A stretch of DNA of 64,000 nucleotides. Origin: Mycobacterium sp. MBM. Its GTDB lineage: Bacteria; Actinomycetota; Actinomycetes; Mycobacteriales; Mycobacteriaceae. Made by a program: the position numbers and the translations under genes. Below the pieces are notes generated by a model that was not told where the DNA came from, ran no database searches, and saw only the letters and a program-made list of their open reading frames with translations. Shown here in pieces: positions 34,214 to 42,905 of this stretch. Position 1 is the first letter of the stretch; each line of letters starts with the position of its first letter. Where the stretch lies: contig JAKJHY010000025.1 of the NCBI GenBank assembly GCA_021648845.1, forward strand, positions 1 through 64,000, read 5' to 3'.

Positions 34214-35605
34214 ATGTCGTGGGACATTGTCGGCAAAGCCGTCGAGACGGTTATCTCGAACGCCATCGGTGGAATCATCCGGCTCGGTCCGTTGCTGACG
34301 GTGCCGTCGTTGCCGGCTTCCTCGGGACCAGGACAGTCGGGCGGGGCTGATAGCCCGCCGCCTCCGCCAGCGCCGCCAGCGGAGGCCGAAGGGCCGGCGG
34401 CCGAGGCCGCCAAAGAGGAAGCCCGGCGGATGGGCGAGATGCTGGAGCAGTTGGTCGAACTCGACAACGCCGGGATCAGCGTTGAAGACGTGGCCGCTGC
34501 CGGGGAGGCCGGGCGCAAGGAGCTTGAGGATATTCGCGCCGATGTGAACGCCAAGATCACCGAGATGAAGGCCGACGGTTCGCTGTACACCGTGGAGGGC
34601 CAGAAGGCGTTGATGGAGTTCATCAAGACACGCCTTGAGGAGGCCAAGGACATCATCGAGAAGGCCGCTGCGGATTCCGAGGACAAGGCTGCTGAGGCTG
34701 AACAGAATGGCAATAACTACGGCGGTGTGGGCACCCCTGTCGATGGGGGAGGCTCGCACGATCACGGCGCCGCGAGCGGCAATGATGCTGCGGTAGAAGA
34801 TGATTCCGCTGAGGAAGCCGCGACGACGCCAGCGGGGATACTTGGTCAACCGGGTCTGGGCATGGGTATGCCGATGGGCGGCGGCATGCCGCTGGGCGGC
34901 GGCTTACCTGGCTTTGGTGGCGGCGGGGGTGGGCTCCCCGGTTTCGGTGGCGGTGGGTTGCCGTCGGGCCTGATTGAGCCGTTGGCGGCGGGTTTGTCTG
35001 GTCTTGGTGAGCAGGAGCCGGTGGAACCGCTGGAGCTCAAAGACGACGACGCTCATGGCCCAGACGATGCCGAGGGTCCCGAACTCAAGGATGAGCACGG
35101 CGGTCCTGATGGTGATGCGGCTGCCGAGGACGCGGGCGATGCCGCAGCGGCTGAGGACGATGAAGCGGCGCAGACTCAGGCCGCTGCTGCAGACCAGTCG
35201 GGGCAGCAAGCCGAGACGCTGGAGCCGCCGGCCAAGTCCACCGATGTGCAGTTGCCTGATGAATCGGTGACCGAAGCTCGCACAGCGCAAGGTGCGGCGG
35301 CGGTGCGGGCGGCCCTCAACGGCACCCCGGTGGCTGAGGCATGGCAGCAGGCCGCTGGTGTGGCGTTGCCGCCGGCGGGCACGCCGGTGACCGAACCGGT
35401 CCCGCCCACCCAGCTCAAGGCCGGTGATGTGGGCATGTGGAAGGACCACATGGTGATGGCGTTGGGCAGCGGCAAGGTGTTGGTGTCCGGGCAGGTGCAA
35501 CCGTTGGAGAGTGTGAGTTCTGGCCCTGATTTCTTGGGATGGTTCGATCCGACTGCCGCAGCTGGCAAGACGGGGTCGCCTACCTCGGCGCCCACCGCTG
35601 ACTGA
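34214..35605 (+). CDS. DUF4226-type ESX protein with NlpC/P60-like C-terminal remnant (Rv3897c-like)
   Basis: 463 residues. A helical DUF4226-like domain (about 60-165; EGQKALMEFIKTRLEEAKD) is followed by a Gly/Met repeat (GMGMPMGGGMPLGGG), a long acidic Asp/Glu/Ala region and a C-terminal domain (AGDVGMWKDHMVMALGSGK, DFLGWFDP). The C-terminal piece resembles the second half of NlpC/P60 folds, including the His, but there is no catalytic Cys motif (DCSG), so enzymatic activity is unlikely. The helical domain is paralogous to that of the next gene. Probably secreted or wall-associated. Confidence 0.65.
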   Translation: MSWDIVGKAVETVISNAIGGIIRLGPLLTVPSLPASSGPGQSGGADSPPPPPAPPAEAEGPAAEAAKEEARRMGEMLEQLVELDNAGISVEDVAAAGEAGRKELEDIRADVNAKITEMKADGSLYTVEGQKALMEFIKTRLEEAKDIIEKAAADSEDKAAEAEQNGNNYGGVGTPVDGGGSHDHGAASGNDAAVEDDSAEEAATTPAGILGQPGLGMGMPMGGGMPLGGGLPGFGGGGGGLPGFGGGGLPSGLIEPLAAGLSGLGEQEPVEPLELKDDDAHGPDDAEGPELKDEHGGPDGDAAAEDAGDAAAAEDDEAAQTQAAAADQSGQQAETLEPPAKSTDVQLPDESVTEARTAQGAAAVRAALNGTPVAEAWQQAAGVALPPAGTPVTEPVPPTQLKAGDVGMWKDHMVMALGSGKVLVSGQVQPLESVSSGPDFLGWFDPTAAAGKTGSPTSAPTAD

Positions 35606-35652
35606 GTATGAGGGCGTGTGACCAATGCTGACCCTGCCGAAGGCCCACTGAC

Positions 35653-36735
35653 ATGTCGGTGGAGGGGTTTGTGCGTGCGGCCGGGGGTGTGATGGGGCAG
35701 GCGCGGGATGGGTTCGGGACCGGGGTCGGGGTGTTGTTGCCGGTGCCGCCGTTGGCTCCGGTGCCGCCGCCGACGATCACTCCGGGTGAGGGCCAGGCCG
35801 CTGACGGCCAGCAGGACGCCGCCTCGCAGGCCAATAACGCCACCGCAGCGTTGAGCAGCCTCGATGACACCGGTCGCGCCGAACTCGACGCGTCGGTGGC
35901 CTCGGCTGCGGGGGGCCGGGTGAACATGGAGGCGATCATCGGTCAAGCGGTGGCCGATGTGCACGCTCTGGGGTTGAGCACCGGCACTCCGGAGGGCAAG
36001 CGAGCGCTGATCGCGGCGATCAAGACTCGGTTGGAGGAGACGCGCGGCACGGTGGAAACCGGCAGCGGCGAGGCGGGGACCCATGCCGCGGCCGCGAATG
36101 CCAACGCCGCCGGGTACGGAGATGTCGCTGGCCTGACCCGGCCGGCGGGGATGCCCGCCAACCCGCTGGGCGCCATGCCGATGGGCGGCGGGATGCCGAT
36201 GGGCGGTGGGATGCCAGCCGGTGGTGGCGGAATGCCCGGATTCGGCTCCCCACTGTCCGGCTTGTCCGGCCTGACCGCACCCTTCACCCAAGCCGCCAAG
36301 TTCAGCGATACCGGCAGCGGCACCACCAAACTCGCCTCGGCCGCGACCGCAGCCCTGGATACCGCTGGGGCGGGGAAGGCCGACGAGAAGGGCCTGCAGA
36401 AGTACACCAAGTTGATGAACCGCGCGATCTCGAACGCTTTTCCCGAGATCAGGGAAATCGGTGGGGTGCGGCCGGATTCGCTCAAATGGCATCCGAACGG
36501 ATTGGCCTTGGATGTGATGATCCCGAACTGGGATACCCCCCAGGGCCGTGAACTGGGGAATCGAGTGGTGAACTTTCTGATCCGTCATCAGAAGCCGCTG
36601 GGGTTGGATCACATCATCTGGCGTCAGCAGACGATCCAGCCCGACGGCAGCTCCACGATGATGGCTGACCGTGGCGACGCGACCCAGAATCACTTCGACC
36701 ACGTCCATGTGGTGTCCTTGGGAGGGGGGTTCTAA
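35653..36735 (+). CDS. DUF4226-type protein with M15-like peptidoglycan peptidase domain (Rv3896c-like)
   Basis: 360 residues. A helical N-terminal domain matches that of the preceding gene (EGKRALIAAIKTRLEETRG), then a Gly/Met linker, then a C-terminal domain with zinc-site features of M15/VanY-like peptidases: His280 and Asp287 in WHPNGLALDVMIP, and His350/His352 in FDHVHV. It would cut peptidoglycan cross-links or stem peptides, perhaps making room for the secretion apparatus. It ends 2 bp before eccB, so it is co-expressed with the core machine. The ATG at 35653 lacks a strong ribosome site. Confidence 0.75.
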   Translation: MSVEGFVRAAGGVMGQARDGFGTGVGVLLPVPPLAPVPPPTITPGEGQAADGQQDAASQANNATAALSSLDDTGRAELDASVASAAGGRVNMEAIIGQAVADVHALGLSTGTPEGKRALIAAIKTRLEETRGTVETGSGEAGTHAAAANANAAGYGDVAGLTRPAGMPANPLGAMPMGGGMPMGGGMPAGGGGMPGFGSPLSGLSGLTAPFTQAAKFSDTGSGTTKLASAATAALDTAGAGKADEKGLQKYTKLMNRAISNAFPEIREIGGVRPDSLKWHPNGLALDVMIPNWDTPQGRELGNRVVNFLIRHQKPLGLDHIIWRQQTIQPDGSSTMMADRGDATQNHFDHVHVVSLGGGF

Positions 36736-36737
36736 CT

Positions 36738-38285
36738 GTGCAGGAGTCGGAAAACAGCCACCGGGCCGAGCGCCGCCGCGGTGGCACCGGTCTGACGTAC
36801 GCGTCCCTGGAACAGGTCGCTGCCTGGCGGTTTCTGTGGCATCGGATGGCGGTGGCAGTGGCCCGCCACTCGGTTCGGCTGGTCCACGATCCATCGAAGA
36901 ACTACGGTGCGGCGGCCACAGTCGGAGTGGTGATCGGAGCCTTGGCGCTGGGAGTGTGCTTCGTGTTGGCCTGGCTGCGTCCGGCCGGGCAAATCGGCAA
37001 CGCCAAGCTGGTGGCTGATCGCGGCAGCGGCGCCCTCTACGTCGATGTCAACGGCACCATGCACCCGGCGCTGAACCTCGCCTCGGCGCGGCTGATCCTC
37101 GGCCAGGACGCGTCCCCGACGCTGGTGCCGATGGCGCAGATCGAGCAGCGCCCGATTGGTCCGACCGTCGGGATCGCGGGAGCCCCCAACGATCTGGTGG
37201 CGCATACCCCGACCGAGACCGGGTGGGGATTGTGCGACACCGTCGGCACGCCGGGAAGGCTCGTTGTTCCTCGGGTGACCGCGTTGACCGGGTTGCCGGA
37301 GTTGGGTGAATGGGCCCACGAGATGCACTCCCCGGAGGCGGTGCTGATGTTCTACGGCGGCAACAACTTCTTGGTGACCGACGGGCATCGGTCCATGCTC
37401 GACTTGGCCGACAAGCCAGTCATGCTCGCGTTGGGGTTGCAGGCGGGCAATCTGCGACCTACGCCGATGTCACGGGCGCTGTATGAGGCGTTGATTCCCA
37501 CGGCTCCGCTGCGAGTTCCCGATGTCCCCTCGCCAGGCGGTCCAGTCGGATACGCCTCGACGGCGCTGCCGGTGGTGTCGGGATCGGTGATCAAGTCCCA
37601 ATCCGCAGCCGGTACCGACCAATTCTTCGTGGCGTTGCCGGCGGGCCTGCAACTGATTCCCGAAACCGTCGCGCTGATGTTGCATAACGCAAACGTGTCG
37701 GGGAAAGGCAAGGTTCTCGATGTGCCCGCCCCGGTGGTCACCGCTGCTCCGCAGGCCGTCGGGTTCGACATCACGATGTATCCCAACGGGCCGATCAAAC
37801 TGTTGGACAAGGCCGCCGAACCGGTCACCTGCGTGCTGTGGCGCAAGGATTCCGGGGCACCGCAGGCCACGGTGACCACCGTTTCGGGGCGGCGGTTGCC
37901 GATCCCGCAAGGCGATGAGTCGCGAGTGATCAAGATGGTCTCGGCGCGATCGGGCCAACAGTCCGCCGACGAGGTGTACCTGGGGCGGCAAAGCGCGAAC
38001 TTCGTTCAGGTCACCGGTGTCGAACCGGACTCCAAGCGCAGTGAGTCGCTGTGGTGGATCGGCCAGAGCGGGGTGCGCTTCGGTATCGAGACCTCAGATA
38101 AACAACAAGATCCGCGTTCGGCGTTGGGCATCAAGGACTCGACGCCCACCCCCGCCCCGTGGGCGGTGGTTCGCTGGCTTCCGGCGGGACCAGCGTTGTC
38201 GCGGCAAGCCGCGATGGTCGAGCACGACACGTTGGCGGCCAACCCAGCAGCCGCACCGATGCGGGAGAAAGGCGCAGGGCAATGA
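36738..38285 (+). CDS. eccB: ESX core component EccB
   Basis: This 515-residue protein has a cytoplasmic N-terminus with the family signature LTYASLEQVAAWRFLWHRM, one transmembrane helix at about residues 60-82 and a long periplasmic domain. The periplasmic domain has two conserved Cys (WGLCDTVG and PVTCVLWRK), expected to form a disulfide. EccB is one of the four inner-membrane core proteins of type VII secretion. GTG 36738 follows the peptidase stop by 2 bp, and the 3' end overlaps eccCa (ATGA). Confidence 0.95.
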   Translation: MQESENSHRAERRRGGTGLTYASLEQVAAWRFLWHRMAVAVARHSVRLVHDPSKNYGAAATVGVVIGALALGVCFVLAWLRPAGQIGNAKLVADRGSGALYVDVNGTMHPALNLASARLILGQDASPTLVPMAQIEQRPIGPTVGIAGAPNDLVAHTPTETGWGLCDTVGTPGRLVVPRVTALTGLPELGEWAHEMHSPEAVLMFYGGNNFLVTDGHRSMLDLADKPVMLALGLQAGNLRPTPMSRALYEALIPTAPLRVPDVPSPGGPVGYASTALPVVSGSVIKSQSAAGTDQFFVALPAGLQLIPETVALMLHNANVSGKGKVLDVPAPVVTAAPQAVGFDITMYPNGPIKLLDKAAEPVTCVLWRKDSGAPQATVTTVSGRRLPIPQGDESRVIKMVSARSGQQSADEVYLGRQSANFVQVTGVEPDSKRSESLWWIGQSGVRFGIETSDKQQDPRSALGIKDSTPTPAPWAVVRWLPAGPALSRQAAMVEHDTLAANPAAAPMREKGAGQ

Positions 38286-39430
38286 CAAAGAAGGGTTTCG
38301 ACAAGGAGAAACCGCCGGCACCGATGCTGCCGACACGTACCGTTACGATGCCCGAGATCGGGGAAATCTCCCGGCCGCCGCAGCCTCGACCGCCGGTCTG
38401 GGTGTGGGTGCTGGTCTTTGTCGTCGCGGTGATCGTGTTGCTGGTCATCATGATTCGCACCGGTGCCCGCTCGATCGGATTGGGCGGCATGATCTTCATG
38501 CCGCTCATGGCGTTCTCGCTGTTGATGATGATGCGTAATCGAGGTAGCGGGGCGAATGAGAAGACCAAGCCGGCCGCGCTCAACCAGACCAGGGTGGACT
38601 ATCTACGCAATTTGGATGAATTGCGCGACGAGGTGGCAGTCGGAGCCAAGGAGCAGGCTGCAGAAATCTCCTACCACCATCCCGACCCGTGCAACGGGTC
38701 ACTGCTTACTGTGGTGGGCACCGGGCGCATGTGGGAGAGACGTCCCACCGACCGGAACTTCGGCCATGTGCGGATCGGGCGGGGTATGACCGGGCTCAAC
38801 ACCATCATCAACCCGCCGCAGAAGGTTCCGCCGCCGGAGTACCGAGAAACCTCGACGGCGATTGCTGCGCGAGATTTCTTGTTGGAACAGAACGTTGTGC
38901 ACGATGTTGGCCGTCCGCTGCATCTTTTCGACCAGATCGGGTGGGCCTTCTTTGCCGAGGAGGACCAACGGCCGCTGGTGCAGGGCACGTTGCGGGCACT
39001 GGTCTGCCAATTGTGCGTGTTTCACGGTCCCGACGTGGTGCGCCTGGCGGTCATTACCGATGACCCAGCGGCCTGGGATTGGGCCAAGTGGTGGCCGCAC
39101 ATTGCTGACCCTGAGTTGGTCGATGCGTGCGGGCCGGCGCGGATGATCTACAGCGATGTAGGGGAGTTCATGGAACGCTTCGGCGAGCAGTGGCGCAGCC
39201 GCTCCCTGTGGTCACCGCCGATGGAGGGTCAACCCCGCGCTGATGACCATTGGGTGATCGTGGTGGACATGCCCGGCGCCAACTGCGCTCCACTGTTGGG
39301 GAGCTCCGGTTTCGCCGGGGTGGCGGTGCTGGAGGCCACCAATGACTACTACTCGCCGCTGGCGACCTCAGCCACCGCGATGAAGTTCGATGCCGTCGGA
39401 AATCTGCTGCGGGCCAGGGAGGTTGTCTAG
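38282..39430 (+). CDS. eccCa: ESX ATPase, N-terminal membrane part (EccCa)
   Basis: 382 residues: two transmembrane helices (VWVWVLVFVVAVIVLLVIMI, then IGLGGMIFMPLMAFSLLMMM) and the EccC N-terminal cytoplasmic domain (RPTDRNFGHVRIGRG, FFAEEDQRPLVQGTLRALV, DDPAAWDWAKWWPHIAD). It carries no P-loop. It ends with TAG at 39428-39430, directly followed in the same frame by the ATG of the next gene, so the two together equal a normal single EccC. In ESX-1 the split lies between the first and second ATPase domains; here it lies before the first. ATG 38282 overlaps the eccB stop. Confidence 0.92.
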   Translation: MTKKGFDKEKPPAPMLPTRTVTMPEIGEISRPPQPRPPVWVWVLVFVVAVIVLLVIMIRTGARSIGLGGMIFMPLMAFSLLMMMRNRGSGANEKTKPAALNQTRVDYLRNLDELRDEVAVGAKEQAAEISYHHPDPCNGSLLTVVGTGRMWERRPTDRNFGHVRIGRGMTGLNTIINPPQKVPPPEYRETSTAIAARDFLLEQNVVHDVGRPLHLFDQIGWAFFAEEDQRPLVQGTLRALVCQLCVFHGPDVVRLAVITDDPAAWDWAKWWPHIADPELVDACGPARMIYSDVGEFMERFGEQWRSRSLWSPPMEGQPRADDHWVIVVDMPGANCAPLLGSSGFAGVAVLEATNDYYSPLATSATAMKFDAVGNLLRAREVV

Positions 39431-42424
39431 ATGGTTCGGGTATCGCCGGTGGTTGAAGCCGGCCTTGCGTTCGCGGCCGCACCGGACGTCATGCCGTTGG
39501 TGGAGGCTGAGGTGTTGGCCCGTGCGGTGGCCGCCTGGGAGCCCGAGGATGCCGCGACCCGGTTCGTGGCCGAACGTGCCGCCGACGCGCGGGCGGGACA
39601 AGATTTCCTGGACTTGTTTCAGATTGAGGATGCCCGCGTGTGGGATCCGCACGCGCTGTGGTCTCAGCAGACTGTGACAAGCCGACTGCGCGCTCCTTTG
39701 GGGAAGAATCCCACGACCGGTAAAACGGTGTGGCTAGACCTCAAGGAAGGCGCCGAGGGCGGCATGGGGCCGCACGGCATGCTGACCGGGGCCACGGGGT
39801 CAGGCAAGTCGGAGACTCTGGTGTCGTTCTGCTTGGGGATTGCGATGCTGCACCCGCCTGAGACATTGCAGATGATCTTGGGCGACTTCAAGGGCGAGAC
39901 GGCGATGATGAAACTCGCTGCGCTTCCGCACTGCCAAGGAGTGGTGTCGAACTTGGCCGGATCCACCGCGCGGCTCGACCGGTTCGAAGACATGATCAAT
40001 GGTGAGACCGCCCGGCGGGAAACACTTCTCAGTCAAGCGGGCTACAAGGACGTCCGCGATTATGAGCGTGCACGGGCCACCACCCGTCCCGATCTGCCGC
40101 CGTTGGGGACCTTGCTGATCGTGTTGGACGAGTTCAGCGAACTGCTGCGGATTCGCCCGAAGGTGGCCGAGACATTTGATGTCGTGGCGCGGAAGGGGCG
40201 CGGTCTGTGGATGCATATCCTCAACGCCTCGCAGCGCGTGGAGACTGGTCGGATGGCCGGCATGATCGCCCAGCAGACGTACTCGATCGGTTTGAAGGTC
40301 AAAGACGCCAGCCAATCACGTGCGGCGATCAACTCCACCCGTGCCTACGAGGACCTCAAGGGCGCACCGGAGGGCACCGGCTTTCTGGTCTTCGACGATG
40401 AGCACACCCTGTTTCGGTCGTACTACGTGTCAGCACCCTTCATCCCCCCGGTGGCGGGAAAGCAGCAGCGGCGGCGGCAGGCCGGCCAGTACATCGATCC
40501 TCGGCCGTTCAGCGCCGCGATTCAGCCGTTACCGCTGGACATCGAGGTCGGGGAAGATCCGCAAGATAGTGCTGGCGAGGAGATCTCCGCTGAACAGATG
40601 AGCGTGGACGCCGACACCGTGGTGTCGGTACTGGTCGAGCGGCTCGCCGCTGCGGGCCGTACCACCCGCGCGATGCACCAGTTGTATCTGCCGCCTTTGG
40701 ACGAGACCCCGGTACTGGCTGTCGATGATGTGGCCCAGGAGTTCTGGGGACGGGACTGGCTTGATGTCTCACCCGATTCCGGGTTGGTCGTTCCCTACGC
40801 CCGAGAGGACGACCCGTTCGACCACAGTCAGAAGTTGCTCAGCGTCGACCTGTCGGGAAGTAAGGGCAACGCCGCCATCATCGGGGCGACGCAGAGCGGC
40901 AAATCGACTGCGCTGCAGACGCTTATGGTCAACCTTGCGGTCTCGCATAGCCCTCAACGTGTGCAGTTCTACGGGATCGATCTTGGTGGCGGCAAGCTGC
41001 AGAGCATGTCAATGCTGCCGCATGTCAGCGGCATCGCCGGGCAAGGCAACGAGGAACGGATCACGCGGATCATCAGCGAGGTCGAACGGTTGCTTACCGC
41101 CCGAGTTCGCAGTTGGGAACTGGCCGGGATCGATCTGGCCGAGTTCCGCGCCCGCAAGTTCGCCGGCAAACCTGGCGAGGTTCCCGAGGATGACCACGGC
41201 GACATCTTTTTGATTGTGGACAACCTGTCGGCGCTCAAGATCAGAGACCAGGACCTGTACTCCCGGATCAGCGAACTGGGTGCGTCCTCAGCGCTGAACT
41301 ACGGGGTCCACCTGCTGATCACCAATGATCAGTGGATCAGCTTGCCCTACAACCTCAATAGCAAGTTCGGCACTCGCATCGAGCTGCGGATGACCGATTA
41401 CCGCGAATCGGAGATGGGCGATCGGGAACGGGCCAAGACGGTCCCCGACCAGCCTGGCCGCGGGCTCAAGCAGGGTGGGCTGCACTTCTTGATGAGTGCA
41501 CCTGTGGCCACTGCGACCTATGCCAACTCCTCGGCTGCGCAAACGTACGAGCAGTCCGCGGTGGAAACCACCTGCGGGTTGATCGCGCAGTCGTGGCAAC
41601 AGCAAGGCGTTCCTGCGGCCCTGCCGCTGCCTGAACTGCCCACCGAACTGGCATTTGACCAGCTTGGCGAGGTGCCAGCGGGCACACTGAAGCTAGGTGT
41701 CGGTGAGATCGCGCTGGACACGATCGGAGTGGATCTGACCGCAGCGCCCAACTTCTATGTGGTGGGCAGTAGTGGTTCGGGCCGCACCACGGTGATGCGC
41801 ACGCTGGTGACAGCGATCCAGCAGACCTTCACCCCCGAACAGGCCAAGATCATTGCCTTCGACCCCGATCTGAAGTTGGCCGCTTACATCGACGCGCCCT
41901 ATCTGGCAGTGCACGTGGATAACCCGTCGGCCGACGTCGGCGCTATCGCGGCGAGCATCGCTCAGCGGTTCACCACACATCGTCGCCCACCCGAGAACGC
42001 CACCGCGTTGGAGCGGGCGCAATGGCGCTTCAGCGGCCCCCGCTACTTCATCGTGATCGACGACCTCAACCTGTTCAATGCGCCCGGTTCCACCACGCAG
42101 TCACGGCTGATGCCCGCGTTGGAGCCAGTGATCGAGCGCGGCAGGCAAATGGGCGTCCACATCCTGGCCAGCCTCAACATCTCCGGATGGATGGCAACCA
42201 GTGCCCACAACAAAATGGTGGTCGCCATGGACCGTGCGGGGGCGGGAGTTTTGATCCTGGACGGCAGCCCCGCCGACGGGGCCATCGTGGACAAGATCCG
42301 CGCCGCACCGCGGGCACCTGGACGCGGTGAACTGGTGTATCGCAAGCTGGGACGGCAACTAATGCAGGTGTCGCTGCCGCCAGCGCGGGAATCTCACCAG
42401 GACCATGGGGACGATTCATGGTGA
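39431..42424 (+). CDS. eccCb: ESX ATPase, three FtsK/SpoIIIE domains (EccCb)
   Basis: 997 residues with three ATPase domains. Domain 1 has GATGSGKSE and LIVLDEFSELL, domain 2 GATQSGKST and FLIVDNLSAL, domain 3 GSSGSGRTT and FIVIDDLNLF. Domain 1 has the acidic pair DE after its Walker B strand; domains 2 and 3 have DN and DD there, as is common in EccC. It powers and gates export, binding the signal of Esx substrates through domain 3. ATG 39431 touches the TAG of eccCa and has AGGGAGG 8 bp upstream, so it is probably translated as a separate protein. Confidence 0.95.
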   Translation: MVRVSPVVEAGLAFAAAPDVMPLVEAEVLARAVAAWEPEDAATRFVAERAADARAGQDFLDLFQIEDARVWDPHALWSQQTVTSRLRAPLGKNPTTGKTVWLDLKEGAEGGMGPHGMLTGATGSGKSETLVSFCLGIAMLHPPETLQMILGDFKGETAMMKLAALPHCQGVVSNLAGSTARLDRFEDMINGETARRETLLSQAGYKDVRDYERARATTRPDLPPLGTLLIVLDEFSELLRIRPKVAETFDVVARKGRGLWMHILNASQRVETGRMAGMIAQQTYSIGLKVKDASQSRAAINSTRAYEDLKGAPEGTGFLVFDDEHTLFRSYYVSAPFIPPVAGKQQRRRQAGQYIDPRPFSAAIQPLPLDIEVGEDPQDSAGEEISAEQMSVDADTVVSVLVERLAAAGRTTRAMHQLYLPPLDETPVLAVDDVAQEFWGRDWLDVSPDSGLVVPYAREDDPFDHSQKLLSVDLSGSKGNAAIIGATQSGKSTALQTLMVNLAVSHSPQRVQFYGIDLGGGKLQSMSMLPHVSGIAGQGNEERITRIISEVERLLTARVRSWELAGIDLAEFRARKFAGKPGEVPEDDHGDIFLIVDNLSALKIRDQDLYSRISELGASSALNYGVHLLITNDQWISLPYNLNSKFGTRIELRMTDYRESEMGDRERAKTVPDQPGRGLKQGGLHFLMSAPVATATYANSSAAQTYEQSAVETTCGLIAQSWQQQGVPAALPLPELPTELAFDQLGEVPAGTLKLGVGEIALDTIGVDLTAAPNFYVVGSSGSGRTTVMRTLVTAIQQTFTPEQAKIIAFDPDLKLAAYIDAPYLAVHVDNPSADVGAIAASIAQRFTTHRRPPENATALERAQWRFSGPRYFIVIDDLNLFNAPGSTTQSRLMPALEPVIERGRQMGVHILASLNISGWMATSAHNKMVVAMDRAGAGVLILDGSPADGAIVDKIRAAPRAPGRGELVYRKLGRQLMQVSLPPARESHQDHGDDSW

Positions 42425-42575
42425 ACTTAGTGACAACGTCGGCACTCCGTGGTGGAGTAGCAGAGCAAACACGCAGCCAACACACACCCAACAACCAAAA
42501 AGTGTGCAGCAGGTGTTTACCTACTGACTAAATGTGTATTAGTCTGCAGTAGCGGGGAACAGAAGGAGTAACGCA
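42425..42575 (+). promoter_or_regulatory. intergenic region before PE/PPE/esx genes, probable promoter
   Basis: A 151-bp gap, AT-richer than the surroundings (AAACACGCAGCC, TTTACCTACTGACTAAATG, TGTATTAGTCTG), precedes the substrate genes. It is one of only a few breaks in the ESX operon. No -35/-10 pair with ideal spacing is visible. Confidence 0.4.
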
Positions 42576-42887
42576 ATGTCGGCTTTGTCGATTTTCTTGG
42601 AGCCCGGCGGGGTCGCCGCCGCGGCAGCTGCCACTGCCGCGCTGTCGTCGGAGGCCGCCGGTCACACCGGCCAAGCTGCGGCGAGCGCGGCCGTCGTGGA
42701 GCCGGGCCTCGATGACATCTCGATCGTGAACGCCGCCAAGATCAGGGCCTACTGCGCCGAGGTGACAGCCATCCTGGCCTCGGCGTCCGCGCAGCAGGCG
42801 CTTTACGGCCTGGCCAATAGCAGTGCCGGGGTGATGACCACGGTCAGCGACGCCGCAGCTGGCGCCGTGATCGACTCGGTCATCTAA
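42576..42887 (+). CDS. PE family protein
   Basis: This 103-residue protein has the PE-type helical hairpin (GGVAAAAAATAALSSEAAGH, IRAYCAEVTAILASASAQQA) and no long C-terminal extension, as in PE35/PE36 of ESX loci. The usual C-terminal YxxxD/E export motif is not obvious; YGLANSS lies at the corresponding place. It should form a dimer with the PPE protein encoded 18 bp downstream. GGAG precedes ATG 42576. Confidence 0.85.
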   Translation: MSALSIFLEPGGVAAAAAATAALSSEAAGHTGQAAASAAVVEPGLDDISIVNAAKIRAYCAEVTAILASASAQQALYGLANSSAGVMTTVSDAAAGAVIDSVI

Positions 42888-42905
42888 GAAAGACAGGTTG
42901 ACGCT

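Noticed and set aside
34850..34975. Gly/Met repeats (GMGMPMGGGMP and similar) as a DNA repeat or CRISPR-like array
   Set aside because: They are in-frame low-complexity coding repeats typical of ESX secreted proteins, without spacers.
35176..36894. 572-codon minus-strand frame opposite the DUF4226 genes
   Set aside because: Shadow of two genes with paralogous domains and a zinc-peptidase motif on the plus strand.
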